A stretch of DNA of 64,000 bases from Malania oleifera (GCF_029873635.1 NC_080419.1:67905323-67969322); one strand, 5' to 3'; counted from the first letter of the stretch, positions 1 to 12,334 are shown. The notes: a model not told the origin generated them from the sequence alone. Program-made: numbers and translations.

Positions 1-1135
1 GATAAACAATCGAGTCTCACACACAATCACAGATAGAGAACAAGAAATTATGAGGAAAAATAAAAGTTTTGATTGTGAGATAATTCAAAGTGTGCTAAGA
101 GTCTAAATTGCTAAAGAATTGAAGGAGTGAGGATCTATAGAAAGAACTCAAGAATGCTTGAAAGAATTTCAAGGTGAGGATTCAGAATCAATCACAACCC
201 AAAGCCCACTCAAAACCATTTAGACTCAAGCCCAATATAAACTCAAGCCCATCCTAAATTAAATGAGGTTCAACCTAGGAAAATTTAAAGCCCAAACCCT
301 CAATTGGATTTTAATCAAAGCTCAAGTCTCATGGCCTTACAGCCCAAAGCCCAAATCTAAGAACCAAAAGCCCAAATCCTAAGTCTCATGACCAAAATCC
401 CAAAGCCCAAGTCTCAGAACCAAAAAGCCCAAGCACATATTAAGCCAAACCAACCTAATCATAGACTAGACCCCATTGGGCAGCACCTAACTCAACCCCT
501 TAACTCAACCTAGCTTAACTCAAGTTAATTGACCCTTTTTGGACAGCGAGAAATTGCAAGGAAATTCACCAATAAAATTAAAAAAAAAAGAATAAAAAAA
601 TAAAATAAAAAGTAAGGTAGACTTATTTGTTGACTCTCTTTGATCTGGCATTGAGAGAGAATCATAGTTCCCTCGTAGCTTCTAGTACCTACAAAAGAAT
701 ATAAAGGAGATATCAGAAGAAAGAACATAGAGGAAAAAAAAGAGAAAAGAAAATGAGGGTAGAGAGGAGAGAGGATTTGAGAGAAGAAAAGAAATAGAGA
801 GAAAAAGAAAGAACGAGAAGAAAGAGCAGATAGAGAGAGAGAATGTGAGATTTAAGCGAGAAGGAAGAAGAAGGAGTAGAGAAAAGAAAGAAAGAGAGAA
901 AGAAAGGGAGTTGCAAAGCGCAAATAAAAGGAAAGAAAAGAGAGAAGAAAGAGGGGAGAAGAGAGAAAGTAAAATGGAAAAAAAGAGAGAGAAAGGAAAA
1001 AATGTACTTATAGAAATGAGTGGGATACGTGTCACCAAACGTGGAGCAATCCTGACCGTTCAATTTGTGGACGGCTCCATGTTAAATAGTCAAAGACACT
1101 TCTGATTTTTCATGTGATAGGTGACGTCATGTTGA
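1..1135. other. Noncoding repeat DNA: AGCCCA-rich stretch and purine tract
   Basis: No gene is recognised here. From about 205 to 445 the word AAGCCCA or AGCCCA recurs roughly ten times. From about 700 to 1012 the plus strand is almost pure A and G (GAGA, AAGAA runs), so any open frame across it encodes only Lys/Arg/Glu on plus or Ser/Phe/Leu on minus and is compositional. The stretch directly abuts an LTR-like boundary at 1136, so it is probably untranslated DNA of an LTR retrotransposon or its insertion site. Confidence 0.5.
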
Positions 1136-4101
1136 TGTTACCCTGTTGCAGAATTTTTTTTTTTTTTAAAGAAAACCAGAGGTTGTGAAACAACCTACTA
1201 ATAAAAATAAAATCTTTTCTCCTATTTTAATACCAAACATTAACCTAAACAGTGAAAAGCCACAATCATAAACATAACCACATAAATTACAATACCAGAA
1301 CTTCTATTTATACCATAAATTATACATATATCACTGTTCTCCTCAAAACTATTCCCTACTAATACCAAGGGTTTACAAAAACATGCTACCCAAAAATACT
1401 CACTCTCAAAAAGGGCGGTATAACAGCCCTTCTATCTGCGAGCCTGCTCCGCTCACCTAGCTGGATCACCTGAAAAACAATTCAACACTAGGATGAACCA
1501 ACGTTCAGTAAGACGAAACATGCTATTACTAGTGTGTGGCTACTGAGTTATATTTCTATATTTATAATCTAATTTAGAAATAATATCATGGATATTGTAA
1601 ATGCTAGTATCAACAACATATATTAAAACTATATAAATTTACTTTTCATAGTACTACTACTATTTCTGGAAATCTACTTATACTTATAATATCAGAGAAA
1701 ATTTCCCTAGATGGTTGTATGTCACGATTTAACCCCTCGTGATAGGGTTGTGCGGCCCGAAGGCGGGACCTATCTTGACTGGCCAACCAGGGTAAGTCAA
1801 TTGAACTCCGACGGTATGATTGGCCCCCTTAATCCATATCTGATGGAGAGTCTGTCCTAACGTGGGCACGATCGACCTCATACCACTTACTATTTAAGCA
1901 AAGTGGTTGTACTCTAAACTGAATATATGTAGCTACGGTACCGTGCTCTGCTATCTAATCCATTAGGGCTTGATACTATATAGGTAACTGATATTTATAA
2001 TATACTATTTTTACTGTGGTTTCTAAAATAACCATAACCCATAAAATTTATCTGAAATTCTAAATAAACTGACTGAAAATCTGATTTCAGTATAACTAAA
2101 CTGCTGCCTGAATATTTGTATATCGGGGCGTTATGATACTGATAAACATGTTATTCCGAGATTGCTGAAAATACATATTTCTAAGTATACTATACATTGA
2201 AAAATTCGCCATTCTATAACATGCAAATAACATGGTATTGTTGTTAATAACTATAGACATGGTATTCACAAATTCTATAAATATAGTACTGTTCGGTTAT
2301 CAAGTCAAGCCACACAAATACATATTAATATTATCAAGTCCTAAAAACTGTAAATATATATATAATCTGAATAATAATTTGATAAAAATATATAATTCAT
2401 GCTGAAATCGTAAAAAAATTTCCTAACATAGCATATTTCCCTTACTTGATTACTAGAAAGCCCCTATGGTATATTGGTCCAACACCCGTAGGGCTTCTTA
2501 CCCAAGACCCTGAAAATAACATTTTTCAGAACAGAATATCATTATTTCTTTGTCTCCATCATTTCCTACAATTGCCAGAAGGCTAAAAACTGAATAAAAG
2601 GTCTTACCCTGATTCTGGGAAGAAATTTAACTCGATCCCACTGATGATCCACCCCGATAAACTTGGAGAGAACTTTTCCAGGAGCGTCATCGTGGCCTCA
2701 AATCGTCAATCCGATGTCTAGTTATAATACCAGAACTTCTATTTATACCATAAATTATACATATATCACTATTCTCCTTAAAACTATTCCCTACTGATAC
2801 CAAGGGTTTACAAAACACGCTACCCAAAAATACTCACTCTCAAAAAGGGCAGTATAACAGCCCTCTACCTGTGAGCCTGCTCTGCTCGTCTAGTTGGATC
2901 GCCTAAAAAATAATTCAACACTGGGATGAGCTAATGCTCAGTAAGACGAAACATGCTATTACTAGTGTGTGGCTACTGAGTTATATTTCTGTATTTATAA
3001 TCTGATTTAAAAATAATATCATGGATAACTGAAATTGTAAATGCTGGTATCAAGAACAAATATTAAAACTATATAAATTTACTTTTCATAGTACTACTAC
3101 TATTTCTGGAAATCTACTTATACTTATAATATCTGAGAAAATTTCCTTAGATGGTTATATGTCATGATTTAATCTCTCATGACAGGGTTGTGCGGCCCGA
3201 AGGCGGGACCTATCTTGGCTGGCCAACCAGGGTAAGTCAACTGAACTCCGACAGTATGATCGGCCCCCTTAATCCATATCTGATGGAGAGCCTGTCCCAA
3301 CGTGGGCACGATCAACCTCATACCACTTACTATCTAAGCAAAGTGATTGCACTCTAAACTAAATATCTATAGCTACGGTATCGTGCTCTGCTGTCTAATC
3401 CATCAGGGTCTGATACTATATAGGTAACTGATATATGTAATATACTATTTTTTCTGTGGTTTCTAAAATAACCACATAACCTCATAAAATTTATCTGAAA
3501 TTCTAAATAAATTGACTAAAAATCTGATTTTAGTATAATTGAACTATTGCCTGAATATTTGTATATCGGCGCGTTATGGTACTGATAAACATGTTATTCC
3601 GAGATTGCTGAAAATACATATTTTTGAGTATATTGTACACTGAAAAATTTTTCATTCTATAACATGCAAATAACATGGTATTGTTGTTAATAACTATAGA
3701 CATGGTATTAACAAATTCTATAAATATAGTACTGTTCGGTTATCAAGTCAAGCCACACAAATACATATTAATATTATCAAGTTCTAAAAACTGTAAATAT
3801 ATATATAATCTGAATAATAATTTGATAAAAATATATAATTCATGCTGAAATCGTAAAAAAGTTTCCTAGCATAGCATATTTCCCTTACTTGACTACTAGA
3901 AAACCCCTATGGTATATTGGTCCAACACCCGTAGGGCTTCTTACTCAACACCCTGAAAACAACATTTTCCAGAACAGAATATCATTATTTCTATCTCCAT
4001 CATTTCCTACAATTTACAGAAGGCTAAAAACTGAATAAAAGGCCTTACCCTGATTCTAGGAAGAAATTCAACTCGATCCCACCGATGATCCACCCCAATA
4101 A
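1136..4101 (-). repeat. Two tandem copies of a Gypsy-type LTR-like sequence, antisense
   Basis: Bases 1292-2657 and 2727-4101 are near copies of each other at an offset of 1435 bp; both carry the same stretch with CGGCCCGAAGGCGGGACC and the same ends (ATACCAGAACTTC to GATCCACCCC). Read on the minus strand the text resembles plant Ty3/Gypsy LTRs. A TGTTACCCTG start at 1136 fits an LTR terminus, but the opposite terminus is not clear. About 70 bp (2658-2726) separate the copies and are absent after the second. The short open frame around 3151-3357 is LTR DNA, not a gene. Family assignment is by resemblance only. Confidence 0.65.
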
Positions 4102-5010
4102 AAGTTCGATCGACCCAAATTCTTAGGGTTTGGTCTACCGGGCCAAAAATGAACTGCCCATTGGGCCAACCGAACATGTATGTCCAAGGCGATTTTTCCA
4201 AATTAGCGAGGTTCGGTCGACCAGGGTCATTTTGAACTAAATTGGTCGGTCGACTAGATTGTTGGGTTCCCACACGTGAGAACTCGGTTGACCAGGTTGG
4301 TGCAATAAAAAAAGTGCTCGGTCGACCAAAAAATCAAAATATTGACTTCAAGGAGGTTCGGTCGACCGAGGTCAAATGAATTGTCATGGCTCAGTCGATC
4401 GAGCTGTGGCCAACCGGTTGACCCAGACCAGGTTCAATCGACCGAGGTGAAAATATACTTGATGGGCCAGTCAACCGAGTGTACACATTTTGTGCATTTC
4501 GATCCTATTTCATACAACAAACACCCTGTTCAAAAGTCTAACACATGCATGTGCAATAGTGAGTGTCCTAGGGTCATTTCTAGGTCCTTTTAAAGGCACT
4601 GAAAAAATTCGATGTCAGTCGATCGAAGGGTGTTCCCTAAGGTCTTTTGATGGTCATTTGCTTTTCAGGAGATGTGTAGGGACCTAGAGTCATTTAATGG
4701 TCTTTGATCTTTGTAGTTCTACATGCATGATATGCACCAATTATTATAGACCATGTCCTATTTACTTACTACAGACCCAAAATGATAAATATAAATTGCA
4801 ACATATAACAATGTTTAGGGTCTTTGTCTTCTTCAAGTCCATGTGCATGCACCATATGATACCTCTGATTGGTCCTGCACACAAACTCATTAACCATTAA
4901 ATATCATAGTATTTGTCATAAGGTCAACAAATAGTTTTTAATATGAGAATGGATTAATAGATAATATCGCCCATTTTGGCGGTTTGGTCGACTAGTCAGT
5001 TGACCGAACC
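4102..5010. repeat. Field of GTCGAC-centred palindromic words
   Basis: At least twelve variants of the palindrome CGGTCGACCG occur here, for example near 4213, 4247, 4285, 4318, 4352, 4391, 4433, 4469, 4616 and twice near 4985. Many carry C-to-T or G-to-A changes at the CpG positions. Spacing is mostly 20-45 bp. There is no coding potential. The block adjoins the LTR-like duplication and is probably noncoding retrotransposon DNA. Confidence 0.7.
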
Positions 5011-5613
5011 CTTTGTAAAAATTTACTTTTGCCTTCTTTTAACTTCAAAACCCATTCCAAAACCTTTTGTAAGTTAGTCATTTTATGAAAAAGGTTTTTC
5101 ATGTTACTTGGAGGTCCCTATGGTCAAACTAAGGTCATTTGAGCTTCAATATAAATCAATTGAACATGCATGCATATACAATACTAAGTTACTATTACAA
5201 CTTGAAAAATGAATAAAATCTTCAAATCTTTTGCTTCTTATTTCCCCTTAAATACGCCAGTTGGTGTGAGCTTTAAGTACATTTACGACTCCCATTGCTC
5301 ATCTGTCATTTGTACTTAAAAAAGTGAACATGTTCATACACTTGACACACAAACGAGATACTGTGGTTTTTCATAATCAAAACAGTGATCGAACTCAAAA
5401 AGTCAACAATCTCTCCCCTTTTGATGATGACAAATACATAAACAAAATTTGGATTTGCCTAACAAGGCTCCCCCTTACAATATGCATAAATAAAAATACC
5501 CTTACAATATGCATAAATAAAAGATATTCAATAAGATTCACATACAGACATGAAGACCTTAGTATTTTTCAAGTTATGCATTTAAGTATAGAAAATTATA
5601 TTTACAATGCTGT

Positions 5614-5691
5614 GATTATTCAGCCGGCGCAGATGTCCTGATTATTTAGCTGGCGTAGATGTCGTGATTGTTCAGTTGGCCCAAATGCCAT
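5614..5691 (+). repeat. 26-bp tandem repeat, three copies
   Basis: Units start at 5614, 5640 and 5666 with the pattern GATTRTTYAGYYGGC followed by an ATGYC-type end. The units differ by several substitutions, so the array is old. It lies at the start of the LTR-like segment that follows. A (TA)n run is at about 5701-5720. Confidence 0.75.
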
Positions 5692-6859
5692 GAACATATT
5701 TATATATATATATATATATTTAGAAGTTATGATATGATAGATTTTATGTAGAAATATGAAATGAGATATGTTTCAATTATATATTATATGAAATGTACTA
5801 TATGATATTAGAATACCTAATGGACTAAGTATGTTATGAGCACAATACCATAGCTAGCTAGTCAAATCAGATAGTGTAACCCTTGTGTGCCGAGCTGAGA
5901 AGTGTTGCGGAGAGTAGGATGAGCAGACCAGGTTGGTATTAGCCGACAGTGCAACCACACTATTCAGAAAGTATTGGGTCGGAGGCCGATTAGCCCCAAA
6001 GTGTTGCGAAGAATAGGATACCCACTGTGTGTCGACCTGAGAAGTGTTGCGGAGAGTAGGATGGGAGGACTAGGATGAGTGGGCAATCATGCATAGTTAT
6101 GTCATGTTTGACTTAGCCTGGTAGGCCAGCCAGAGTTAAGTCCAACCCATAGGCCGCACAACCTGAATCATGCGGGGTTAATTCATGATATACATTTATC
6201 CATCTAGGGTATAATTTCAGTAATATATAGATATAGCTGATGATTTATATGTATACAGAGATTTAGTATGATATAGTATGTTATGTTGATTCACGATTTA
6301 TTTAGATTTATACAGAACAGTTTTACCTGACTCGTTAAATGCAGATAAACTATGTACAAATTTTCCTTACTTATCAAATAAAATTTATCATGAACAGACT
6401 ATGTTTATAACACAATAATACTCATGTTGTCACACACTGATATTAGTCTATCTCCCTTACTAAGAGGTGTCTTACCCCAGTAATGCAAATATTTCAAGAA
6501 ACTCAAATAGACGAGCGGACCGAGCTCTGAGATAGAGGAGGCTGATTGTGCTACCCTAGCTGAAGAGTAAGTAGTTGGGTTGAGATTATGATGGATTTTT
6601 CGAGGTACAACCCTAGGATTTTGTTGTCCTTTTTGGGATGTATATGCATTTTGGTTACAGTAAAACTCTAGTATTGCATATAAGGTTGAATAAAACATGG
6701 GTTCACTGCATAGTTGTCATGTATGTATGGACAAGAATATCCTCGGTTTCCTTTGGGGTCCAGGTTGATTTAGTTTATGTTTTCTAGTATCAGAGTTATT
6801 GTTATTATTATTATTATTATGTGAAAAAAAAAATATAGCAAAATTTTTAGGGCGTTACA
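5692..6859 (+). repeat. Gypsy-type LTR fragment ending GGGCGTTACA
   Basis: The segment holds three partial repeats of AGTGTTGCGGAGAGTAGGATG (near 5902, 6001 and 6043), a block with GGCCGCACAACC and GCGGGGTTAA like the antisense copies at 1.7 and 3.2 kb, and an end at 6850-6859 reading GGGCGTTACA. That end is typical of plant Gypsy LTRs that begin TGTAACGCCC. The matching left terminus was not found, so this is a truncated or solo LTR in plus orientation. The frames inside it are not genes. Confidence 0.6.
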
Positions 6860-7225
6860 TAAATAAACTAAAAATATAAATTTAGCTATTAATAATATTT
6901 TTAACGTAAATTAATGTGGTAATCATATGCTGTAAAATATACATCAATAACAAGATTATTGTGGATTAATAAATAATATTATATTATTTTAACAAATAAT
7001 TTTTAAAAAATTTTAATTATAAAATTAATATAATTATCAATTAAAATTTTAATTATACAAATATTATTATTATTTTATTCAAAATATATTTAAAAATACA
7101 TCTTAGTTATTCCAAATCAACTCTAAACTGACAAGTGCTATTTATTAATTTAAATTAACATTAAATAAATTAAAATTTTAATTTTAATTAATAATATTAT
7201 CTTAATCATAATTTAATATGATAGT
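6860..7225. other. AT-rich spacer, no feature seen
   Basis: Very AT-rich sequence between an LTR end and a LINE fragment. No open frame, repeat boundary or regulatory motif can be supported. Confidence 0.5.
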
Positions 7226-8216
7226 AAAGCCCATTGCAGATGGAGGTCTTGGTCTGAAATCTTTTTCAAACTGAAAAAACAACTATGGTTATGAAGCTTT
7301 ACTGGTTTATTTGTAACACTAAAACTTTCTTATGAGTGATATGGATACACACTTATAAAATCAAGGAAAAACGTTTTTGGGAGTTGCAAATTAGATCATA
7401 TGATTCTTGCTGTTGGAAAGAAATCTTGAGCTTTAGGAAAGACATTTATAAGAAAATCAAATGGAAGATGAGAAATGGTAGCTCCATTTGGATCCTCTTT
7501 TATAAATGGCACTCTTTCAGTCCTTCAGTTGATCACTACGGTTGCCAACTGCAGTATGACCCAAGGATCGAGAGATACACTACCTTACAACACTTTTATC
7601 TCTAGGTCCTCATGGAACTAGCCAAGGAGATCCTAAGGCTGCTCTGCAAACTTAATTCAAAAGGTAAGTTTTCACTCTCTTAGTAGTATTTCAGATAAAC
7701 TAAGATGGCAAGGGGGTAATGATGAGTTCATTTTTAGATCAGCTTGGGAAACCATAAGATTGAGGGGGCAGATAGTGAGCTGCAACAAAGTAGTCTTGTT
7801 TAACAAGTACAATCGAGACATTCTTTTATCTATTGGTTGGTAGCTTTGAACAGGCTTTCGGCCAAGGACAAAATCCTTTCTTAGGGTAAGATAATTGATG
7901 TAAACTTTATTCTATGTAAGAACCACAGGGAGACTATAGATAGTCTATTCTTCCAATGTTCAGTCGGGAGGACTATTTTGGAAAATTATTTGGAGGGCAT
8001 CACCTCAAATATGAGGAGCCATAATTGGGAGGATGTTCTAAACTGGATTAAAGGGATGTTTGACGATGTGAGACAAAAGGTCAACACAACATGGGCAGCC
8101 ACGGTATATTTTGTATGGAAACTTAGGAATGGGGTAGTCTTTAAAAATAATGAGGGTTTAGATAGTTTGATTAACAAAATTATTATAAAAATTAGAAGAT
8201 ACAAGGTAGAGTAGTG
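7226..8216 (+). mobile_element. L1-type LINE fragment, 3' part of ORF2
   Basis: Translated in several frames the stretch reads like the end of a plant L1-type ORF2. It shows a GGLGLKSF-like motif just after 7236, then KWKMRNGSSIWILFYKWHS near 7460-7515, and a LSAKDKIL segment with paired cysteines near 7850-7960, the usual layout of the reverse-transcriptase zinc-binding domain. The longest clean piece is 7978-8214. Frameshifts and stops interrupt it, and the reverse-transcriptase core is missing, so it is a 5'-truncated dead copy. An (AT)n run follows near 8283-8299. Confidence 0.7.
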
Positions 8217-10150
8217 GTGATGTAAAGTTTTGGGTCTGTATAGTTTCCCATTTTGTTTATATGAAGTTTAACTTTTTCCAAATATATATATATATATATG
8301 ATAGTAATATATATTATAAATATAAGTTAATAACAAGATTATTACTTTTGAAAATAATAAACTTATAGTATTTTAATATAAAATATTTAAAGTTTAATTA
8401 TAAATAGTTAAAATAATAATTAATAAAATTATTAATTAAAATATTAATATTTATAATTTAAAATATATTTAAAAAATTATATGGTAGCTTATAACTGAAG
8501 TAAGTATTCAAATATCACTTATTTTAAATATAACAAAACACCACTTATAACTTTTAATACTTTTCCAGTTCAACACTTATTATTGCCATTGAACACTTTT
8601 TTTGAAAAGCACTTTTGCATAAGTGGTTCCAAACGATCCTTTAAAGCATTTTTACAAAATGCCGTAACACTTATCCCTTTATTCCCATTTTCTGGCAAGG
8701 TGGTTTTGATTAGTTCAACATTGTTATTTTCAATAATTTTTCTTTTAAACATTTTAAAAAATAAAAATAAAAAAGCTAACCTCTCAAAAGCTGTGACCAA
8801 AGGATGTATGTGTTTTTTTATAAAAAAAAAATTAGCTTTTTGGATATTTACCTCTTTTGACAATTTGTAACTAATAAAATTTTAATGGGATAATTATTTT
8901 ACACATAAATAAAATAGTATAAAGATTGTTCTAATATCTAAAAATTTTGTCTTTTTCAGTGCAAATTCAATCAACCGCCCCCTCCCACAAAAAAAAAAAA
9001 AAAAAAAAAGGTGCAAACTTTATCATTGTGTAAGAATTTCGAATCATTATTGTATCAGTTTATGCATAACAAGAAAAAAAGATAAAGTAGTTAATTATTT
9101 AAGAATTTTTTATAGTTACTTGGCAGCAAAATTGTATTGAGTTCTTTCAAATCCATAAAAATTAAAAATCAAAACTCAAAGATGATTCAAAAAATTATCT
9201 TATATAATTTCTAAAAAATAAAAACAGAAATTTTTTTTTTAGAAGTAAAAAAATGAGAATTATTTTGCAAGGCTAAATAAAACTTTTATTTCCTATATTT
9301 TTAATATGAATCTTAAAAAATTTTAAGAATAACTTAGAATTTTTATAATTTTTTGAAAAAAAAAAGGAAATGAAGAATAAAAAATACCTTCCACGACGAA
9401 AATGGGCTTAAATATTTCCAAAGTCAAATGTAAACAAAAAGTCTTAGAATTTTTTTAAAAAAATACTAAACTAAATCCCAACAAAACGTGAGCTTCTTTG
9501 ACCTAAAAAAATACTAAACTAAATCCCAACAAAACGTGAGCTTCTTTGACCTAAAAAAGTTGATTAAAATTTTGTGCAATGGGCCATATGAAAAGGATTT
9601 ACATAAAAGAGAGCCGCAAAAAAAAAATCACATATTGTGCAAAATGTTTCCAATTAACAAACGTCTGTCTGCGTCATTCCTTTTGAACGTTCATTTTAGT
9701 CTTAGTTCAGTGCAGCGGTGATTCACGTGCCACTGGGAAATATTAAAGCCATTCTGCTGCGTTACTTTTTTCTCCAACTCAGTTATAAAAGCTGCATCAT
9801 GTGATTGTTGAACATTTTTCTCAAACGCATGCATCATCATATTGCTTTTCTTGAAGTCTTCCTAAATCTATTGACCAAAATAGATTTTTCTATAATTAAT
9901 ATATGACACCATTATTATTATTATTATTATTATGGGAAAATATCTTATATAATTACTTCTTTTAGTGGTAAAGCGGGGTAATTTTAGAAGATCTGTACGA
10001 GTAAGCGATTGATTTTCACTATCTCATGTGAAGCTTATATCAAACTTACATCAAGGGTTACAAAATATTGATTAAATACTAACTCTATGCGTACAGAAGA
10101 TTTAGATTATATTTAAAACATTTCTGTAGCAATCTCCGCAGGAAAGTCCT
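8217..10150. other. AT-rich intergenic DNA with a 48-bp tandem duplication
   Basis: No gene is recognised. The sequence is A/T-dominated with several homopolymer A runs. Bases 9461-9508 and 9509-9556 are an almost perfect 48-bp direct tandem duplication containing AACAAAACGTGAGCTTC. A short (ATT)n run lies near 9912-9935. Open frames on both strands at 8570-8870 overlap each other and have no recognisable content. Confidence 0.6.
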
Positions 10151-10428
10151 CTGAAATCTCCCAATCTAGTGACTCGTGATTCAAAATCTGTGACTTGCGC
10201 TGAACGAAATTGTTGACGGTTTCAGGCAAACCTTCGACGGTTAAATGCCGAGAGTCATTCCTGTTGCAGACTGAAACCGTCGACGGTTATCTCCTGAGGC
10301 TGAAAACCATCGAGCCTACCGTTGACCAAACCGTCAACTTATCTCCTGTAACCAGCTTCCTTGTTCTTCGCGTCACAATGCTTCCCAGGCGCATGCATTC
10401 CACTCAAATATGAGTTAGATCTCCAACA
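10151..10428 (-). repeat. Copia LTR fragment with ACCGTCGACGGT words
   Basis: On the minus strand a TGTTGGAG start at 10428 follows the Copia pol remnant directly, the expected position of a 3' LTR. Inside, at about 10213-10345, six variants of the palindrome ACCGTCGACGGT are spaced 20-40 bp apart; the most complete is near 10279-10291. The left end of the LTR was not defined. Confidence 0.55.
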
Positions 10429-10976
10429 CCATCTTAACGAATATTCACCACTTAGGAGAAATATGGAAGCATAACCCGCTACTCCAACTAGGATAGTAGA
10501 TTGGGACCGCCTCCCGTCTAGCATATGAAGACATAAACCAAGCCCAAGTGACACTTGAACTTGTTCGTGCTAACAGAAACTCCACTTAGTTGAACATCCA
10601 GCACCTTAAACGATCTTTTAAACCACAATGCTACCTTGGCAGCCTCAGCTATTGGCAAGTACTCTGACTCGGTTATTGAAAATGTGATCTAACACTGTAC
10701 CCTAGACTTCCAACAATTAAGTCTTCCTACAACATACCCTATTGTAGACCTCTTGTCATCCAAGTCCCTTGTGTAGTCTGCGTCCACAAATCTCACAACT
10801 GACGGGTGGCTATGTTTCCTGCCGAAGCACCCCACTACACTCACGTAGGAAACTTTTGACATGTCCTGAACATCACCGTTCGTCCTTGAGTACTGAGTGG
10901 TAGAAAGTTTACATTGATTTTCCAACAGTGTACCAGTGACTGATTTAGCATAGTTAATGCTAAACCTCTCCAACAC
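10429..10976 (-). pseudogene. Copia polyprotein remnant, RNase H end
   Basis: Reading right to left, the first segment matches the region just before RNase H in plant Copia pol (LERF, KLSTTQYS, VQDMSKV). It then jumps to the RNase H motif VDADYTRDLDDKRSTIGYVV and a CWKS motif, so the expected stretch between them is deleted. After a stop near 10690 the next frame still shows ITESEYLPIAEAAKVALW, the usual ESEY block. The ORF is dead. It runs straight into the LTR start at 10428, so this is the 3' end of an antisense Copia element. Confidence 0.85.
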
Positions 10977-11649
10977 CTATTCCACAAAACCACCTCGAGA
11001 TAACCACAATCTCCCTACTATTTCATTTTCAAAGCCACACCAAGATAATTTCAATCTCCATACTATCGCGACATCCTGAAGCAGAATGAGGCGAATGAAA
11101 AAGTGTATTTAAATTTTCATGAATGGTACAATGGAGTCGCCACTAACCTTTTAGTGTGGTTAGAACACTTGATTACTACCCAATTAAGGGTAGAATCAGT
11201 CTACGCTACCAAAGTCAGGCTCGGGAGTACGATTATGCGAGGGCAAGGTATTAGCACCCCTTACACGCCCGTTCTTACGAACGGTACCAGATTAATTGAA
11301 AATTATCCCTTAAACCAAATTTAATAAGCCTTTAGGATTACTCCTTTTTATGAATTTATGAAATGTACAAAAATGAACAAAAATGCAAATAAATGAATCA
11401 CATAAATATACAACATGTATATACTCCCTCTGAGTGAAAAGTAATATTGCGGGAGGTTTTTGGAATTTGTTCAAGATGGAAACAAATTTCTGGGCCTAAA
11501 AAAATATTTTTGTGATTTTTTCTAAATGTGAAAACATTTTTCGTGATTTTTGTGATTCTCTCAATATTTTTCCCAAACTTCAAAATAGTACAAATAAAAT
11601 TAAGACAAAAAACCATGGAAGTCAAAGTTTGAAAATATTTTTGGGATTT
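10977..11649. repeat. Noncoding dispersed-repeat DNA
   Basis: Bases 11125-11290 carry GGAGTCGCCACTAACC and, further on, GGTATTAGCACCCC followed by ACGCCCGTTCTTACGAACGG. I recognise this as a common dispersed sequence of dicot genomes, usually linked to LTR-retrotransposon leaders. The frame 11103-11324 follows it and is not a real gene. Bases 11450-11649 are low-complexity TTTTTGTGATTTTT-type sequence. Confidence 0.45.
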
Positions 11650-12334
11650 TCTAAAACTTTTGTGATTTTTCTAACATTTTTTTTGTGAATTTTTGTGAAC
11701 TTTTCAAGTATTGAAAGGATAGTTCATCTAGTGAAGTGTTTTTAAGATTTCTTCCTTCCGTTATAGCTGTGGCTTTTGGTTCCCATAATGGAGGAAGTCC
11801 TCTAAGGATTTTACGAATCATCTCATAAGTAGAGTATGTTTTTCTTAAGGCATTGAGGGAGTTTATGATATGTGTAAACCTTGTATACATATTTGTTATG
11901 GTTTCATCCGGGTTCATCTTGAATGCCTCATACTCGCTTGTGAGCATGTCAATTCTACTATCTCTAACATCTATAGTTCATTCATAAGTTACTAGTTTAT
12001 CCCATATTTCTTTGGCTGATTTACATGTCATGGCCCTATTGAATTCATTTTTATCAAGAGCACAATATAATGCATTCATAATACTTGAGTTTACTTGTAA
12101 CATGTTATGGTCATTGTCGGTCATGTCTTTTTCTTCTTTGGGCACTTCTTTTCCATTTACAAGTTTTTTAGGAATCAAGTCACCATGTGTGACAACCTTC
12201 CAAACCTTCCAATCCATTTTTTGAAGATAGATTCTCATACGTTGTTTTCAAAATGTGTAATTTAAACCACAAAAGATGGGAGGCCTAGTTGAGGATTGAC
12301 CCTCTCCAAAGGGAGCTACTCCTATGTGTGTCAT
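11650..12334 (-). pseudogene. Copia gag (UBN2-type) pseudogene
   Basis: An ATG at 12334 opens a frame with EGQSSTRPPIF, then NYTF, a TGA where family members have Trp (near 12250), then MRIYLQKMDWKVWKVV. A second TGA lies at 11975-11977 in the same frame, followed by DMLTSEYEAFKMNPDETITN and a GLPPLWEPKATAI block. This is the order of the UBN2 gag domain of plant Copia elements. Both stops are TGA, as C-to-T decay of TGG or CGA would give. After LDEL near 11710 the sequence no longer resembles gag. The protein would package element RNA; this copy cannot. Confidence 0.88.

Noticed and set aside
682..1105. Open frames on both strands over the purine tract
   Set aside because: GAGA-type composition keeps frames open on either strand; residues are only Lys/Arg/Glu or Ser/Phe/Leu.
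3151..3357. Open frame reading RVVRPEGGTYLGWPTRVSQL
   Set aside because: It lies in LTR-like DNA duplicated at 1.7 kb, where the frame is broken. A transposon noncoding segment, not a gene.
4102..5010. CRISPR-like regularly spaced repeats
   Set aside because: Words are only about 10 bp, palindromic, variable in spacing, and in a plant retrotransposon context.
5324..5641. 105-codon plus-strand frame
   Set aside because: It contains a short internal repeat and runs into the 26-bp tandem array; no family resemblance.
8570..8870. Long frames on both strands over the same AT-rich stretch
   Set aside because: They are complementary shadows of each other without any recognisable motif or splice context.
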